From Comamonadaceae bacterium (lineage in GTDB: Bacteria > Pseudomonadota > Gammaproteobacteria > Burkholderiales > Burkholderiaceae_C): a DNA stretch of 64,000 nt. Position 1 is the first letter of the stretch; each line of letters opens with the position of its first letter. Where the stretch lies: positions 62,001 through 126,000 of the forward strand of contig JAIYBB010000005.1 of the NCBI GenBank assembly GCA_027488735.1, written 5' to 3'. The notes under the pieces are model-generated. The model did no database searches and was not told where the DNA came from. It worked only from the letters and a program-made list of their open reading frames with translations. Below, piece by piece: positions 9,615 to 18,472 of this stretch. The translations under genes were made by a program, and so were the position numbers.

Positions 9615-10427
9615 TCAAGTGGAAATACTTTGGATTTCCAAGGTTTGCAACAACACCGGTTTGAGCAATATCTGGTAGCAGTCTGCGTCGAAACCGGTGG
9701 GGTTTAAATGTTTGTCTATGAAATCGTTGCGCTTAGAACACCAAGTGCCCGCATAGCCCCAGTTGTGTATGCGGTGTTTTTGCAACCAGTCGCCGCGTTT
9801 TTCCACCACATCAACCGCGCCTGCAAACGGCCATGTGTGCACTTGCAAATCGCGCAAGGCATCGCGTAATCGGCGGTCATGGTCAGCGCGTGACTCATGA
9901 CCGGTGCATGCACCTGCACATTGCTTGGTTTGCCAGCCAAAACATCCGCGTTGATTCGCCGGTTCCAGCCCGAGTAATTGCAAACACAAGCGATGTTGTT
10001 GTGCCAGAGATTGCAGTTTGTCTTTGGCGGCTTTGCGAGAAGAAAACAAACCAAACAAATCAGGCGTGATGCCCGGTTGAACCGTTTGGTCATCCACCCA
10101 AGACACCTTGCTGCCATCCGGTTCATCAATCAATTGCAGACTGCAAAGTTTTTTGACGCGTCGCAAGCGTTGGTTGTACAAAGGGCTTTGCGTTTTGATC
10201 ATTTGCGACTCAAGCAGCAGAGCGCCGATTTCACCGGCTGTTTCTATGGCTTCAATCCGGCGTGTTTGCGACAGCATGCGCACTTCATCCGGATTGCGCA
10301 AATGCGACTGCACACGCGATCGGATGTCAATGCTTTTACCAATGTAAAGCGGCAAGTTGCCCTCGCCATGAAAGACATAAACCCCGGGTGCGCGGGGCAA
10401 ATCGGAAACTTGCAACACACCCGTCAC
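9615..10427 (-). CDS. cho: GIY-YIG excinuclease, Cho/UvrC-N-terminal type
   Basis: This 270-residue protein has an N-terminal GIY-YIG nuclease domain (GVYVFHGEGNLPLYIGKS, then RSRVQSHLRN and the Glu-containing GALLLESQMIK). A Cys-rich stretch, CFGWQTKQCAGACTG, matches the segment that follows the nuclease in UvrC and Cho. It lacks the UvrB-binding and endonuclease-V-like C-terminal domains of UvrC, so Cho, the alternative 3' incision nuclease of excision repair, is the closest named relative. The probable start is the GTG at 10427, which forms a GTGA overlap with the stop of the upstream lipoprotein gene, suggesting translational coupling. The frame stays open further upstream without homology. 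Confidence 0.75.
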   Translation of the reverse strand: MTGVLQVSDLPRAPGVYVFHGEGNLPLYIGKSIDIRSRVQSHLRNPDEVRMLSQTRRIEAIETAGEIGALLLESQMIKTQSPLYNQRLRRVKKLCSLQLIDEPDGSKVSWVDDQTVQPGITPDLFGLFSSRKAAKDKLQSLAQQHRLCLQLLGLEPANQRGCFGWQTKQCAGACTGHESRADHDRRLRDALRDLQVHTWPFAGAVDVVEKRGDWLQKHRIHNWGYAGTWCSKRNDFIDKHLNPTGFDADCYQILLKPVLLQTLEIQSIST

Positions 10428-11068
10428 AAGCTTTCGATAGTCAACTTTCTGAACTTGACCACACCTTTGTTGTATTGCAATGCGATCGGTCCAGCGCCGG
10501 TGTGCGTACTGTCGTTCGTATCGACAGTGGTTTGACCGTTGAGCACCAAAGTCATGCGCGTTCCCACAACAGTGATGTCGTAGGTGTTCCATTGCCCGCC
10601 TGCTTTGACATTGGGTTGCACCAGCGATTTGGCGACATTGACCACAGCACCGGTGCCGTAGGACGGGTCAGGGCGTTTGTCGAAGATGTTGGCTTCATAA
10701 GAATTTTTGTCATTGATCACCACGGGGTCGGTGCAACGAAAATAAATACCACTGTTGGCTTCCTCATCAACCCAGAATTCCGCCACCAAACGAAAATTTT
10801 GGTAACTCCCGCGGCTGACCAAAAAACCATCGCCTAGCTCGGCTTGCACCAACCCGTCTTGCAGTCGCCAATTGGCATTGCCCAACAATTTCCAAGCGTT
10901 CAAATCTTGGCCATTGATCAGGGCCGTACCCCGGGAGTTCGTGTCTGGAGCTAGGCTTTGGCGAGCCATTTGCGTCCAATTGTCAAACGTGCTGCATCCT
11001 TGTATGGCAAGAAAAAAAAGGGACAAACCGACGATACGCAAGCGTGAAGTGCTAAATAGTGTGAACAT
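10424..11068 (-). CDS. DUF1080 (3-keto-disaccharide hydrolase-like) lipoprotein
   Basis: This 214-residue protein has an N-terminal export signal ending in the probable lipobox IQGC (Cys25), then one concanavalin-like DUF1080 domain: GQDLNAWKLLGNANWRLQDG, FRLVAEFWVDEEANSGIYFR, and GQWNTYDITVVGTRMTLVLNG. Family members include 3-keto-glycoside hydrolases, but many are uncharacterised, so the substrate is open. AGGAA lies 8 bases before the chosen ATG at 11068, which decides against the longer frame from 11101. It heads a two-gene unit with the Cho-like gene and is divergent from the his operon. Confidence 0.82.
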   Translation of the reverse strand: MFTLFSTSRLRIVGLSLFFLAIQGCSTFDNWTQMARQSLAPDTNSRGTALINGQDLNAWKLLGNANWRLQDGLVQAELGDGFLVSRGSYQNFRLVAEFWVDEEANSGIYFRCTDPVVINDKNSYEANIFDKRPDPSYGTGAVVNVAKSLVQPNVKAGGQWNTYDITVVGTRMTLVLNGQTTVDTNDSTHTGAGPIALQYNKGVVKFRKLTIESL

Positions 11069-11177
11069 AATCAAATTCCTTGGGCGGTGTAGCGACAGCA
11101 CAGCGTTGACGCTTTGACTGGCTACCTCTTACATGCTGCATTCTGCACTGACTTTGCGTGAATGTTGGGAAAGCATG

Positions 11178-11212
11178 AATGACAGGTCATTTCGCTCGCG
11201 CATGACTATAAT
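11178..11212 (+). promoter_or_regulatory. Putative hisC promoter with palindromic operator
   Basis: A perfect consensus -10 box TATAAT lies at 11207-11212. A perfect 14-base palindrome AATGACAGGTCATT (11178-11191) occupies the place where the -35 element would be; GTCATT inside it could serve as a weak -35. The predicted transcript start is only about 5 bases before the hisC ATG, so the message may be leaderless. The regulator is unknown. Confidence 0.5.
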
Positions 11213-11223
11213 TTGTGCACACA

Positions 11224-12321
11224 ATGAGCTATTTAAAACATATCCGTCGCGATCTGCAGGACATGCAGGCCTACACCGTGCAAGACGCAAGCGGCATGGT
11301 CAAGTTGGATGCGATGGAAAACCCGCACCGCTTATCTGCTGAGCTGCAAGCGCAATTGGGCGAGCGCTTAGGCGCTGTCGCTGTCAACCGTTACCCCGGC
11401 AGCCGCATCGATGATCTGAAGCGCGCGATTGCACAACACACCGGCTTGCCCCAAGGCTACAGCTTGATGTTGGGCAACGGCTCAGACGAATTGATTTCTC
11501 TCTTGTCCATGGCCTGTCAAATGCCCGGCGCAGTCGCACTCGCGCCAGAGCCCGGTTTTGTGATGTACGCCATGAGTGCCAAATTGCAAGGCATGGCTTA
11601 CGTGCCGGTGTCATTGCGGGACGATTTCGAACTCGACGAACCCGCCATGACCCAGGCGATCGCCAAGCACCAACCGGCTATCGTCTATCTGGCTTACCCG
11701 AACAACCCGACCGCGAATTTGTGGGACGCGAATGTCATGCGTCGCCTGATCGCGCAGGTGTCGGCTTATGGTGGTTGGGTGGTGTTGGACGAAGCCTACC
11801 AACCTTTTTCTTCAGACACCTGGTTGACTGAAATCAACCGCGATCCCCAAGCCAACGCACAAGTGATGTTGATGCGTACCTTGTCCAAATTTGGATTGGC
11901 AGGTGTGCGTATTGGCTATATGTTGGCGCGCACTGAAGTCATTGCTCAACTCGACAAAATCCGCCCGCCTTACAACATCAGCTTGTTGAACGCCGAGTGC
12001 GCATTGTTTGCGCTGGAGCATGCCGATGTGTTTGAGAAACAAGCGCAGGATGTTTGCCATGAACGCCAGCGCTTGAGCCAGCGTTTGGCCGCATTCAAGG
12101 GCGTGACTGTTTACCCGAGTCAGGCCAATATGATGTTGCTGCGTTTGCCCGGCGACGATGACGCCGCCACCCGTGTGTTTACCGCTTTGAAATCTCAAAA
12201 CATACTGGTGAAGAACGTTTCTAAAATGCACCCTGTGTTGCACCATTGCCTGCGCATTACCGTGGGCACATCGACAGAAAACGACCAGTTGTTGAGTGCA
12301 CTTCAAGAAGTGCTGGCCTGA
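11224..12321 (+). CDS. hisC: Histidinol-phosphate aminotransferase
   Basis: This 365-residue PLP enzyme of fold type I transfers the amino group from glutamate to imidazole-acetol phosphate in histidine synthesis. PLP-binding Lys222 is in [15 protein letters not shown], and the family landmarks [17 protein letters not shown] and [10 protein letters not shown] are present. I chose the ATG at 11224; an in-frame GTG at 11215 adds three residues. No Shine-Dalgarno sequence is visible, in line with a leaderless message. It is the first his gene in the window. hisG and hisD, which usually precede it in this order of bacteria, are not here. Confidence 0.93.
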   Translation: MSYLKHIRRDLQDMQAYTVQDASGMVKLDAMENPHRLSAELQAQLGERLGAVAVNRYPGSRIDDLKRAIAQHTGLPQGYSLMLGNGSDELISLLSMACQMPGAVALAPEPGFVMYAMSAKLQGMAYVPVSLRDDFELDEPAMTQAIAKHQPAIVYLAYPNNPTANLWDANVMRRLIAQVSAYGGWVVLDEAYQPFSSDTWLTEINRDPQANAQVMLMRTLSKFGLAGVRIGYMLARTEVIAQLDKIRPPYNISLLNAECALFALEHADVFEKQAQDVCHERQRLSQRLAAFKGVTVYPSQANMMLLRLPGDDDAATRVFTALKSQNILVKNVSKMHPVLHHCLRITVGTSTENDQLLSALQEVLA

Positions 12322-12350
12322 GTCACGAATCACATACCCATCAAACTCCT

Positions 12351-12944
12351 ATGACACAACGCATTGCCGAAGTTCACCGCGACACCAAGGAAACCCAAAT
12401 TCAAGTGCGGGTCAATTTGGATGGAACCGGTCAGTCCGATTTATCCACCGGCATCGGTTTTTTTGACCACATGCTGGATCAAATCGCGCGCCATGGCTTG
12501 ATCGATTTGTCCATCAAAGCCACCGGCGATTTGCATATCGACGGACACCACACCGTCGAAGACGTGGGCATCACTTTGGGACAAGCGGTGGCGCAAGCTG
12601 TCGGCGACAAAAAAGGCATTCGCCGTTACGGCCATGCTTATGTGCCCTTGGACGAAGCGCTCAGCCGCGTGGTGGTCGATTTCTCCGGCCGCCCCGGTTT
12701 GGAAATGCACGTGCCTTTCAAGAGCGGCATGATTGGTCACTTCGATTCGCAACTGGCATTTGAGTTTTTCCAGGGCTTTGTGAACCACGCATTCGTGACT
12801 TTGCACATCGACAATTTGCGAGGCGAAAACGCGCACCACCAAGCCGAGACGGTGTTCAAAGCCTTCGGGCGGGCGCTGCGCGCAGCGACCGAACTCGACC
12901 CGCGCTCTGCGGGCATCATTCCTTCTACCAAAGGTTCGCTCTAA
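12351..12944 (+). CDS. hisB: Imidazoleglycerol-phosphate dehydratase
   Basis: This 197-residue monofunctional enzyme dehydrates imidazoleglycerol phosphate in histidine synthesis; the fused phosphatase domain of enterobacterial HisB is absent. The Mn-binding motifs HxxxD/E are visible as [26 protein letters not shown] and [12 protein letters not shown]. The ATG at 12351 gives the conserved N-terminus with [14 protein letters not shown]. It lies 29 bases after hisC and 9 bases before hisH. Confidence 0.95.
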   Translation: MTQRIAEVHRDTKETQIQVRVNLDGTGQSDLSTGIGFFDHMLDQIARHGLIDLSIKATGDLHIDGHHTVEDVGITLGQAVAQAVGDKKGIRRYGHAYVPLDEALSRVVVDFSGRPGLEMHVPFKSGMIGHFDSQLAFEFFQGFVNHAFVTLHIDNLRGENAHHQAETVFKAFGRALRAATELDPRSAGIIPSTKGSL

Positions 12945-12953
12945 GCTTTATCC

Positions 12954-13607
12954 ATGGCAAGCGTCGCGGTCATCGATTACGGCATGGGCAATTTGCGCTC
13001 GGTAGCGCAAGCTGTCATCGCAGCCGCCCACGGCAGCGGCGTTGATGTGGTCATCACCTCCGACCCCGAGCAAGTGCGCCAAGCCGAACGTGTCGTGTTG
13101 CCCGGCCAAGGTGCCATGCGCGACTGCATGCACGAGTTGCACGACAGCGGTTTGCTGCCTGAAGTGCTGCACGCGGCAGCCAACAAGCCGCTGTTTGGGG
13201 TGTGCGTGGGCATGCAAATGCTGCTCGACCACAGCGGCGAAGGTGACGCGGGCGGCACGGCTTGCTTGGGTTTGATTCCTGGCGAAGTGGTCAAGTTTGA
13301 TCTCGCCGGGCAATTGCAGCCGGATGGCAGCCGCTACAAAGTGCCGCAAATGGGTTGGAACCAAGTTCGCCAGACAAGTCAGCACCCACTGTGGGCGGGC
13401 GTGCCCGACGACAGTTATTTCTATTTTGTGCACAGTTTTTACGCCAAGCCGTTAGATGTGCGCCACACCGTTGGGGTAAGCGATTACGGCCAGCTCTTTA
13501 CCTCGGCGCTTTCAAGGGATAATATTTTCGCAACCCAGTTTCACCCTGAAAAAAGCGCTGACATGGGCTTGATGCTTTACCGAAACTTTTTGTCTTGGTC
13601 ACCTTGA
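12954..13607 (+). CDS. hisH: Imidazole glycerol phosphate synthase, glutamine amidotransferase subunit
   Basis: This 217-residue class I glutamine amidotransferase supplies ammonia to HisF. The nucleophile Cys84 is in GVCVGMQML, and the catalytic His-Glu pair is in the late motif TQFHPEKS. The N-terminus [14 protein letters not shown] is standard. It works as a heterodimer with HisF, encoded two genes downstream. Confidence 0.95.
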   Translation: MASVAVIDYGMGNLRSVAQAVIAAAHGSGVDVVITSDPEQVRQAERVVLPGQGAMRDCMHELHDSGLLPEVLHAAANKPLFGVCVGMQMLLDHSGEGDAGGTACLGLIPGEVVKFDLAGQLQPDGSRYKVPQMGWNQVRQTSQHPLWAGVPDDSYFYFVHSFYAKPLDVRHTVGVSDYGQLFTSALSRDNIFATQFHPEKSADMGLMLYRNFLSWSP

Positions 13608-13643
13608 AGACTTTATTGTCATTGACTGCCACCACCACTTCTT

Positions 13644-14384
13644 ATGTTGCTCATCCCCGCGATTGACCTGAAAGACGGTCATTGTGTACGCCTGATTCAA
13701 GGCGACATGAATCAATCCACCATCTTCAGCGAAAACCCGGCCGACATGGCTTTGCAATGGGTCAACAAGGGCGCCAGGCGTTTGCATCTGGTCGACTTGA
13801 ACGGCGCGTTCGCTGGCAAGCCGCAAAACTACAGCGCCATCCGCAGCATTTTGAAAGCGGTCGGCGACGATATTCCGGTGCAACTCGGTGGCGGCATCCG
13901 CGACTTGGACACGATTGAAAAATACATAGACGGCGGCGTGCGCTACATCATCATTGGCACGGCGGCAGTGAAAAACCCCGGCTTTTTGCAAGACGCGTGC
14001 AGCGCTTTTGGCGGCCACATCATCGTCGGGCTGGACGCCAAAGACGGCAAAGTCGCCACCGACGGCTGGAGCAAGATGACCGGCCACGAAGTCATCGACT
14101 TGGGCAAAAAATTTGAAGACTACGGTGTCGAGTCCATCATTTACACCGACATTGGCCGTGACGGGATGCTGAGCGGCATCAACATCGAAGCCACGGTCAA
14201 ACTGGCGCAGGCTTTGTCTATTCCCGTCATCGCTTCAGGCGGCTTGTCGAATATTCAGGATATTGAAAAGCTGTGCGAAGTGGAAGACGAAGGCATTGAA
14301 GGTGTGATTTGCGGGCGCGCTATTTACAGCGGCGACCTCGATTTTGAAAAGGCCCAAGCCCGGGCCGACGAACTCAACGGCTGA
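13644..14384 (+). CDS. hisA: ProFAR isomerase
   Basis: This 246-residue beta/alpha-barrel isomerase converts ProFAR to PRFAR, the substrate of HisF-HisH. It begins [20 protein letters not shown], with the catalytic Asp in AIDLKDG and the second Asp in [10 protein letters not shown]; the phosphate loops VQLGGGIR and IASGGLS are intact. It overlaps nothing, but hisF begins one base after its stop. Confidence 0.96.
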   Translation: MLLIPAIDLKDGHCVRLIQGDMNQSTIFSENPADMALQWVNKGARRLHLVDLNGAFAGKPQNYSAIRSILKAVGDDIPVQLGGGIRDLDTIEKYIDGGVRYIIIGTAAVKNPGFLQDACSAFGGHIIVGLDAKDGKVATDGWSKMTGHEVIDLGKKFEDYGVESIIYTDIGRDGMLSGINIEATVKLAQALSIPVIASGGLSNIQDIEKLCEVEDEGIEGVICGRAIYSGDLDFEKAQARADELNG

Positions 14385-14385
14385 C

Positions 14386-15186
14386 ATGCTGGCCAAACGC
14401 ATCATTCCCTGTCTCGACGTGACCGCCGGACGGGTGGTCAAGGGCGTGAACTTTGTGGAGTTGCGCGACGCCGGTGACCCGGTGGAAATCGCGGCGCGTT
14501 ACAACGCGCAAGGCGCGGATGAACTGACATTTTTAGACATCACCGCCACCAGCGACGGGCGCGATGTGATTTTGCACATCATCGAAGCCGTGGCCAGCCA
14601 AGTGTTTATTCCGCTGACGGTTGGCGGCGGTGTTCGCACTGTGGAAGATGTGCGCCGCTTGCTGAATGCAGGCGCCGACAAAACCAGTTTCAACTCGGCA
14701 GCCATTGCCAACCCGCAAGTGATACGCGATGCCTCGGACAAATACGGTTCGCAATGCATTGTGGTGGCGATAGATGCCAAACGACGCAGCGCAGAAGAAG
14801 AACAACGCATGGGCGCGAACGGTAAGCACGTGGGCCCGGGCTGGGATGTGTTCAGCCACGGCGGGCGAAAAAATGTGGGCTTGGACGCGGTGGCTTGGGC
14901 CACGCAAATGGCTGAGTTTGGTGCGGGCGAAATACTTCTGACCAGCATGGACCGCGACGGTACGAAGTCGGGCTTTGACTTGGCACTGACCCGCGCGGTC
15001 AGCGATGCGGTGCCGGTGCCGGTGATTGCATCCGGCGGCGTGGGCACGTTAGACCATTTGGCCGACGGCATACAAACTGGCGGCGCAGATGCGGTGCTGG
15101 CGGCTAGCATTTTTCATTATGGTGAATTTACGGTGGGGCAAGCTAAGCAACATATGGCGAGGCGCGGGATACCGGTAAGGCTATAA
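14386..15186 (+). CDS. hisF: Imidazole glycerol phosphate synthase, cyclase subunit
   Basis: This 266-residue beta/alpha-barrel cyclase makes imidazole glycerol phosphate and AICAR from PRFAR and ammonia. Motifs: [20 protein letters not shown] with the catalytic Asp, TVGGGVR, and [15 protein letters not shown] with the second Asp. The ATG at 14386 is chosen for this conserved N-terminus over the longer frame inside hisA. In related genomes hisI follows directly; here about 1.86 kb of accessory DNA intervenes. Confidence 0.96.
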   Translation: MLAKRIIPCLDVTAGRVVKGVNFVELRDAGDPVEIAARYNAQGADELTFLDITATSDGRDVILHIIEAVASQVFIPLTVGGGVRTVEDVRRLLNAGADKTSFNSAAIANPQVIRDASDKYGSQCIVVAIDAKRRSAEEEQRMGANGKHVGPGWDVFSHGGRKNVGLDAVAWATQMAEFGAGEILLTSMDRDGTKSGFDLALTRAVSDAVPVPVIASGGVGTLDHLADGIQTGGADAVLAASIFHYGEFTVGQAKQHMARRGIPVRL

Positions 15187-15209
15187 GTTTTGTCAGCGCT
15201 ACTTGGCTT

Positions 15210-15605
15210 TTAAGACCCTGCCGCCATGGCCTTTTTCACAGCGCTTGCCAAAAAACCTGAACGTGTCATGTGGTGCGATTCGGCCCAAGCATCAATTTGC
15301 TGCACTAAGTTTGAAGGCAGGCTCACATTCAAGCGAACAGGCCGGGTGTCGATGCGGCTCAAGTCCAACTCTACCAACATCCAAACGCCACCTGCGTATT
15401 CAGCTTGATTCACTAAGTTTTCCAGCGGTGTGGGCGGCGGCACTGCGTCTGGCTCGCCATTGAAATGCGCTTCCACCGCCTCTTGCACGGCGGCGGGTAA
15501 ATCGCTCCACGTATCGGCCGCAGAAAAGCAACCCGGAAAGTCTGGAAACGTCACGCCATGCGCATGCTTGGCATCACCAGGGTGGACATAAACGGGATAC
15601 AACAT
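15210..15605 (-). CDS. HicB-family antitoxin-like protein, no HicA partner
   Basis: This 131-residue protein has an N-terminal HicB-type partial RNase H fold (LYPVYVHPG, HGVTFPDFPGCFSAADT, ALPEAV-like helix) and a C-terminal ribbon-helix-helix DNA-binding segment, RLNVSLPSNLVQQIDAWA. A GAGGAG site precedes the ATG at 15605, so the longer frame to 15713 is rejected. HicB proteins neutralise the HicA mRNA interferase and repress their own operon. No HicA-sized frame with HicA features lies on either side, so it is an orphan antitoxin or an independent regulator. It sits opposite to the his genes directly after hisF. Confidence 0.75.
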   Translation of the reverse strand: MLYPVYVHPGDAKHAHGVTFPDFPGCFSAADTWSDLPAAVQEAVEAHFNGEPDAVPPPTPLENLVNQAEYAGGVWMLVELDLSRIDTRPVRLNVSLPSNLVQQIDAWAESHHMTRSGFLASAVKKAMAAGS

Positions 15606-15734
15606 GGGCAACTCCTCGTGTGTATGGGGCTTCACAGACCTGCTTGTTTCAAGATGCTGCAATCTGTTGTGTAAAAAAATCATTTGAGATTCCTTGAAGT
15701 TGAGCAAGGCCAAGATGTGTTGGTTGTGGATATA

Positions 15735-15865
15735 TCTAATGCGTTGACAACGTCACGATGATGACTGATCCAATGTATATGAATTTATTTGTATTAAATT
15801 AAAAAATCAAATGATATATTAATTACTAATTAATCTGCTCGCAACGAAAATTTAAGGGAGCGTTA
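15735..15865. promoter_or_regulatory. AT-rich control region with ATTAAT dyads
   Basis: This stretch between the hicB-like gene and the SWIM/WYL gene is strikingly AT-rich compared with everything around it. It includes the symmetrical pair ATTAAT-TACTA-ATTAAT at 15818-15834. A ribosome site AAGGGAG (15854-15860) serves the following gene. The dyad is a candidate operator, possibly for the WYL-domain protein itself; that is inference only. Confidence 0.35.
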
Positions 15866-15870
15866 CCAAA

Positions 15871-16548
15871 ATGGAAAAAATAACCTATCTCTCAAGGAAT
15901 GCGAAGAAGCCTCCTTTTGAAGTCTCGATTGAAATTCAAGGTGATTTAACGTTCATAAACTGTAATTGCGCACTGGGGCAAGAGAAGAAGATTTGTCGCC
16001 ACAAGATCAATGCAATTCGAGGAGACAAGCGCAACAAGCACCAAGACACAACTGAATCAACCATTGCACGTTTAAGAATGATTTTTGGCCCAGGCTCTAC
16101 TCTCAGGCAACATCTTGAAGATAAGTGGCAATTACTTAGAGAATTCTCAACGATCCACCCTGAGGCAGAAGAGCAAATCGAGGAAAAGCGAAAAATACTT
16201 GGCGAGGCATTTTCAAACGGCTTCCTTAATCACAATATAGATAAAACTCATGTGCCATTTGATGCAGACGCTTGGGAGGCAGAGAGAAGGGTTCTCGTTA
16301 AAGATTTAACCTGTAACGCATCTTTAATATATACAGACAATGAGGGTCAAATTACTCAAAGAGAGGTCATAGTTGAAGAAGTATTTTCTAGCAATGAGGC
16401 TTTCTATTTACTTGCATATTGCCTAGTCCGTAAACAAACGCGTACCTTTCGCGTAGATCGAATTCAGCGAATTGAATTTCCTTTAACCTGCGACCAAGTT
16501 ACAAAGAGCCTGCTGTCAGACATAATTTATAAAGGCAAAACCATCTGA
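15871..16548 (+). CDS. SWIM zinc finger plus WYL-like domain protein
   Basis: This 225-residue protein has a SWIM-type zinc-binding pattern at residues 31-44 (CNC, eight residues, then CRH) and a C-terminal stretch at 177-202, AFYLLAYCLVRKQTRTFRV followed by DRIQRIE, that matches the core of WYL sensor domains. Between them is a charged helical part (about 75-145). SWIM fingers bind DNA or proteins; WYL domains sense ligands or nucleic acid and often control defence or DNA-damage genes. There is no helix-turn-helix at the N-terminus as in usual WYL regulators. Codon use and base composition are AT-richer than the flanking his genes, a sign of transfer. The function is unknown. Confidence 0.6.
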   Translation: MEKITYLSRNAKKPPFEVSIEIQGDLTFINCNCALGQEKKICRHKINAIRGDKRNKHQDTTESTIARLRMIFGPGSTLRQHLEDKWQLLREFSTIHPEAEEQIEEKRKILGEAFSNGFLNHNIDKTHVPFDADAWEAERRVLVKDLTCNASLIYTDNEGQITQREVIVEEVFSSNEAFYLLAYCLVRKQTRTFRVDRIQRIEFPLTCDQVTKSLLSDIIYKGKTI

Positions 16549-16655
16549 AATTAGGGATTGTTTTCGGTTTCAAAGACATAGTGTTTTGAATCAGCACGCC
16601 ACCGCAATCGCTACCTTGCGCAAATACGCACTGGCTGTAGGTTGCGATTTGCAAC

Positions 16656-16892
16656 TTAGGCTCGTTCCGCAAAAGTAAAGAGTTTCTTAGAGCGCAAATT
16701 ATCAAAATAGGCAGGCGTCACCGCTTGTGTTGCTTCCGAGCTTGCACCCTCTAAAAGCAAACCTTGAAATTGCCGTCTCTCTTGGTCCCTGCGGATCAAC
16801 TCATGCACATACTCACTGCTGGTGCCGAAGCCGCGCTGGCTGACCTGCTCGTCCACAAAGGATTTGAGTGACTCAGGTAAGGAAATATTCAT
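16656..16892 (-). CDS. ParD-family antitoxin, no ParE partner
   Basis: This 78-residue protein starts MNISLPESLKSFVDEQV, the ribbon-helix-helix opening of type II ParD antitoxins, followed by the helical GTSSEYVHELIRRDQER and a toxin-binding tail. A GTG three codons upstream (16901) is a possible alternative start. The gene for the toxin ParE normally follows with an overlap; the next 107 bases encode nothing ParE-like in any minus frame I read. It is therefore an orphan antitoxin or the remainder of a lost module. Confidence 0.78.
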   Translation of the reverse strand: MNISLPESLKSFVDEQVSQRGFGTSSEYVHELIRRDQERRQFQGLLLEGASSEATQAVTPAYFDNLRSKKLFTFAERA

Positions 16893-17044
16893 TGAGCTCA
16901 CAAGGCAAGTTTAGAGTTCTTGTTTAAAAATGGCAATAACTAGGATATACAAGCAATGAGTGCTTGAGCCTAGCTTTAAATGCCTTTCCATGCGCTTTTT
17001 CCGATTGCTCATCCACAACAGGCGCAGCCCTTAACATCTACCCT

Positions 17045-17455
17045 ATGAATTGGCTTGATCACATCAAATGGGACGCGCAAGGTCTGGTGCCCGTCATCGC
17101 GCAAGAGCAGGGCAGCAAAGACGTGCTGATGTTCGCCTGGATGAACCGCGAAGCGCTGCAACTCACCGCCGAGCAGGGCCGCGCCGTCTATTTCAGCCGT
17201 TCGCGCAACAAGCTTTGGTTCAAGGGCGAAGAATCCGGCCATGTGCAACTGGTGCACGACATCCGCCTCGACTGCGACAATGACGTGGTGCTGCTCAGCG
17301 TCACGCAAACCGGCCACGACCCCGGCATCGCTTGCCACACCGGCCGCCACAGTTGCTTTTTTCAGCGCTGGCACACCGGCCCGGACGGCGGTCAATGGCT
17401 GAGCACCGAGCCTGTGTTGCAAGACCCCGCCCTCATTTATAAGAAAACACCATGA
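17045..17455 (+). CDS. hisI: Phosphoribosyl-AMP cyclohydrolase
   Basis: This 136-residue zinc enzyme opens the adenine ring of phosphoribosyl-AMP, the third step of histidine synthesis. Metal and substrate motifs: [26 protein letters not shown], the Asp-rich LDCDND, and [13 protein letters not shown] with the zinc Cys and His. The ATG at 17045 gives MNWLDHIKW; a longer frame from 16964 has no family match. It overlaps hisE by ATGA. Confidence 0.95.
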   Translation: MNWLDHIKWDAQGLVPVIAQEQGSKDVLMFAWMNREALQLTAEQGRAVYFSRSRNKLWFKGEESGHVQLVHDIRLDCDNDVVLLSVTQTGHDPGIACHTGRHSCFFQRWHTGPDGGQWLSTEPVLQDPALIYKKTP

Positions 17456-17820
17456 ACACCATTGACAGCCTGATGCGCTTGGCCGCTGTGATCGAAAGCC
17501 GCAAACCGGCCAATGGCGGCAACCCGGATGCCAGTTACGTGGCGCGCCTGTTGCACAAAGGGCCGGACGCGTTTTTAAAGAAAATCGGCGAAGAAGCCAC
17601 CGAAGCCGTGATGGCCGCCAAAGACTTGAGCCACGGCAGTGACCCGCAACACTTGGTCAATGAAATGGCCGATTTATGGTTTCACTGCATGGTGGCGCTG
17701 GCGCATTACGGCCTCAGCCCGGCTGACGTTATCAACGAATTGGCGCGCCGCGAAGGCCTGGGCGGCTTGGAAGAAAAAGCTTTGCGCAAAGCCTTGCAGC
17801 GTGAATCAGGAGAAGATTGA
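17452..17820 (+). CDS. hisE: Phosphoribosyl-ATP pyrophosphatase
   Basis: This 122-residue all-alpha MazG-like hydrolase removes pyrophosphate from phosphoribosyl-ATP. The conserved [15 protein letters not shown] and NEMADLWFH carry the metal-binding Glu and Asp residues. It is separate from hisI (fused in enterobacteria) but coupled to it by a 4-base overlap; the HIT gene starts on the base after its stop. Confidence 0.95.
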   Translation: MNTIDSLMRLAAVIESRKPANGGNPDASYVARLLHKGPDAFLKKIGEEATEAVMAAKDLSHGSDPQHLVNEMADLWFHCMVALAHYGLSPADVINELARREGLGGLEEKALRKALQRESGED

Positions 17821-18186
17821 ATGAGTGATACGCAAGACCCGAACTGCATTTTTTGCAAAATCATTCAGGGCAAGATTCCTTCGCGTAAAGTCTATGAAGA
17901 CGACGACATGTTCGCGTTTCATGACATCAACCCTTGGGCACCGGTGCATTTTCTGGTCATCCCCAAACTGCATATCCCTTCGATGGCGCAGGTTACCGAA
18001 GCGCACGCAGCGCTGCTGGGGCGCATGCTGGTCAAGGTGCCGCAACTCGCATTGCAAGAGGGCGTCAACCCTTATCCCGAAGGTGGTTTTCGGCTGCTGA
18101 CCAACACCGGCGCCGAGGGCGGACAAGAGGTTCACCACCTGCATTGGCATGTCATGGGCGGTCCGCGCCCATGGTTACGTGGCTAA
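17821..18186 (+). CDS. HIT-family (HINT-like) nucleotide hydrolase
   Basis: This 121-residue histidine triad protein has [14 protein letters not shown] at the N-terminus, with zinc-type Cys pair and His, and the catalytic triad [10 protein letters not shown] near the C-terminus. HINT enzymes hydrolyse AMP-lysine and other nucleoside phosphoramidates. It sits at the usual place in this order of bacteria, between hisE and tatA, within what looks like one transcription unit. Confidence 0.9.
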   Translation: MSDTQDPNCIFCKIIQGKIPSRKVYEDDDMFAFHDINPWAPVHFLVIPKLHIPSMAQVTEAHAALLGRMLVKVPQLALQEGVNPYPEGGFRLLTNTGAEGGQEVHHLHWHVMGGPRPWLRG

Positions 18187-18221
18187 GACTAGAATTCCTA
18201 CAGTTCATTGAGGAGCATTCC

Positions 18222-18470
18222 ATGGGATCATTTTCCGTTTGGCATTGGTTAATTGTTTTATTGATCGTGGTTTTGGTGTTCGGCACCAAGAAATTAAAAG
18301 GTCTCGGCGGCGATTTGGGCGGCGCTGTCAAGGGCTTCAAAGACGGTATGAAGGACGGCTCGGCCACACCTGAAGAAAATCCTGCTGCACCTGCGCAACA
18401 AGTCACTGGCGCGAGCCCTGCAAATGCAGAAAAGTCCACCATTGATGTTGAAGCCAAAAGCAAGTCTTAA
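18222..18470 (+). CDS. tatA: Sec-independent translocase subunit TatA
   Basis: This 82-residue protein has one N-terminal membrane helix, starting [21 protein letters not shown], then an amphipathic helix ([21 protein letters not shown]) and an acidic tail. TatA oligomers form the pore for folded, twin-Arg-tagged proteins. A GAGGAG site lies before the ATG. Likely cargo in this window includes MsrP and the Rieske protein. Confidence 0.94.
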   Translation: MGSFSVWHWLIVLLIVVLVFGTKKLKGLGGDLGGAVKGFKDGMKDGSATPEENPAAPAQQVTGASPANAEKSTIDVEAKSKS

Positions 18471-18472
18471 AA

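Noticed and set aside
16499..16705. ParE toxin downstream of the ParD-like gene
   Set aside because: The frame overlaps the ParD gene and has no ParE-like sequence; the other minus frames contain stops.
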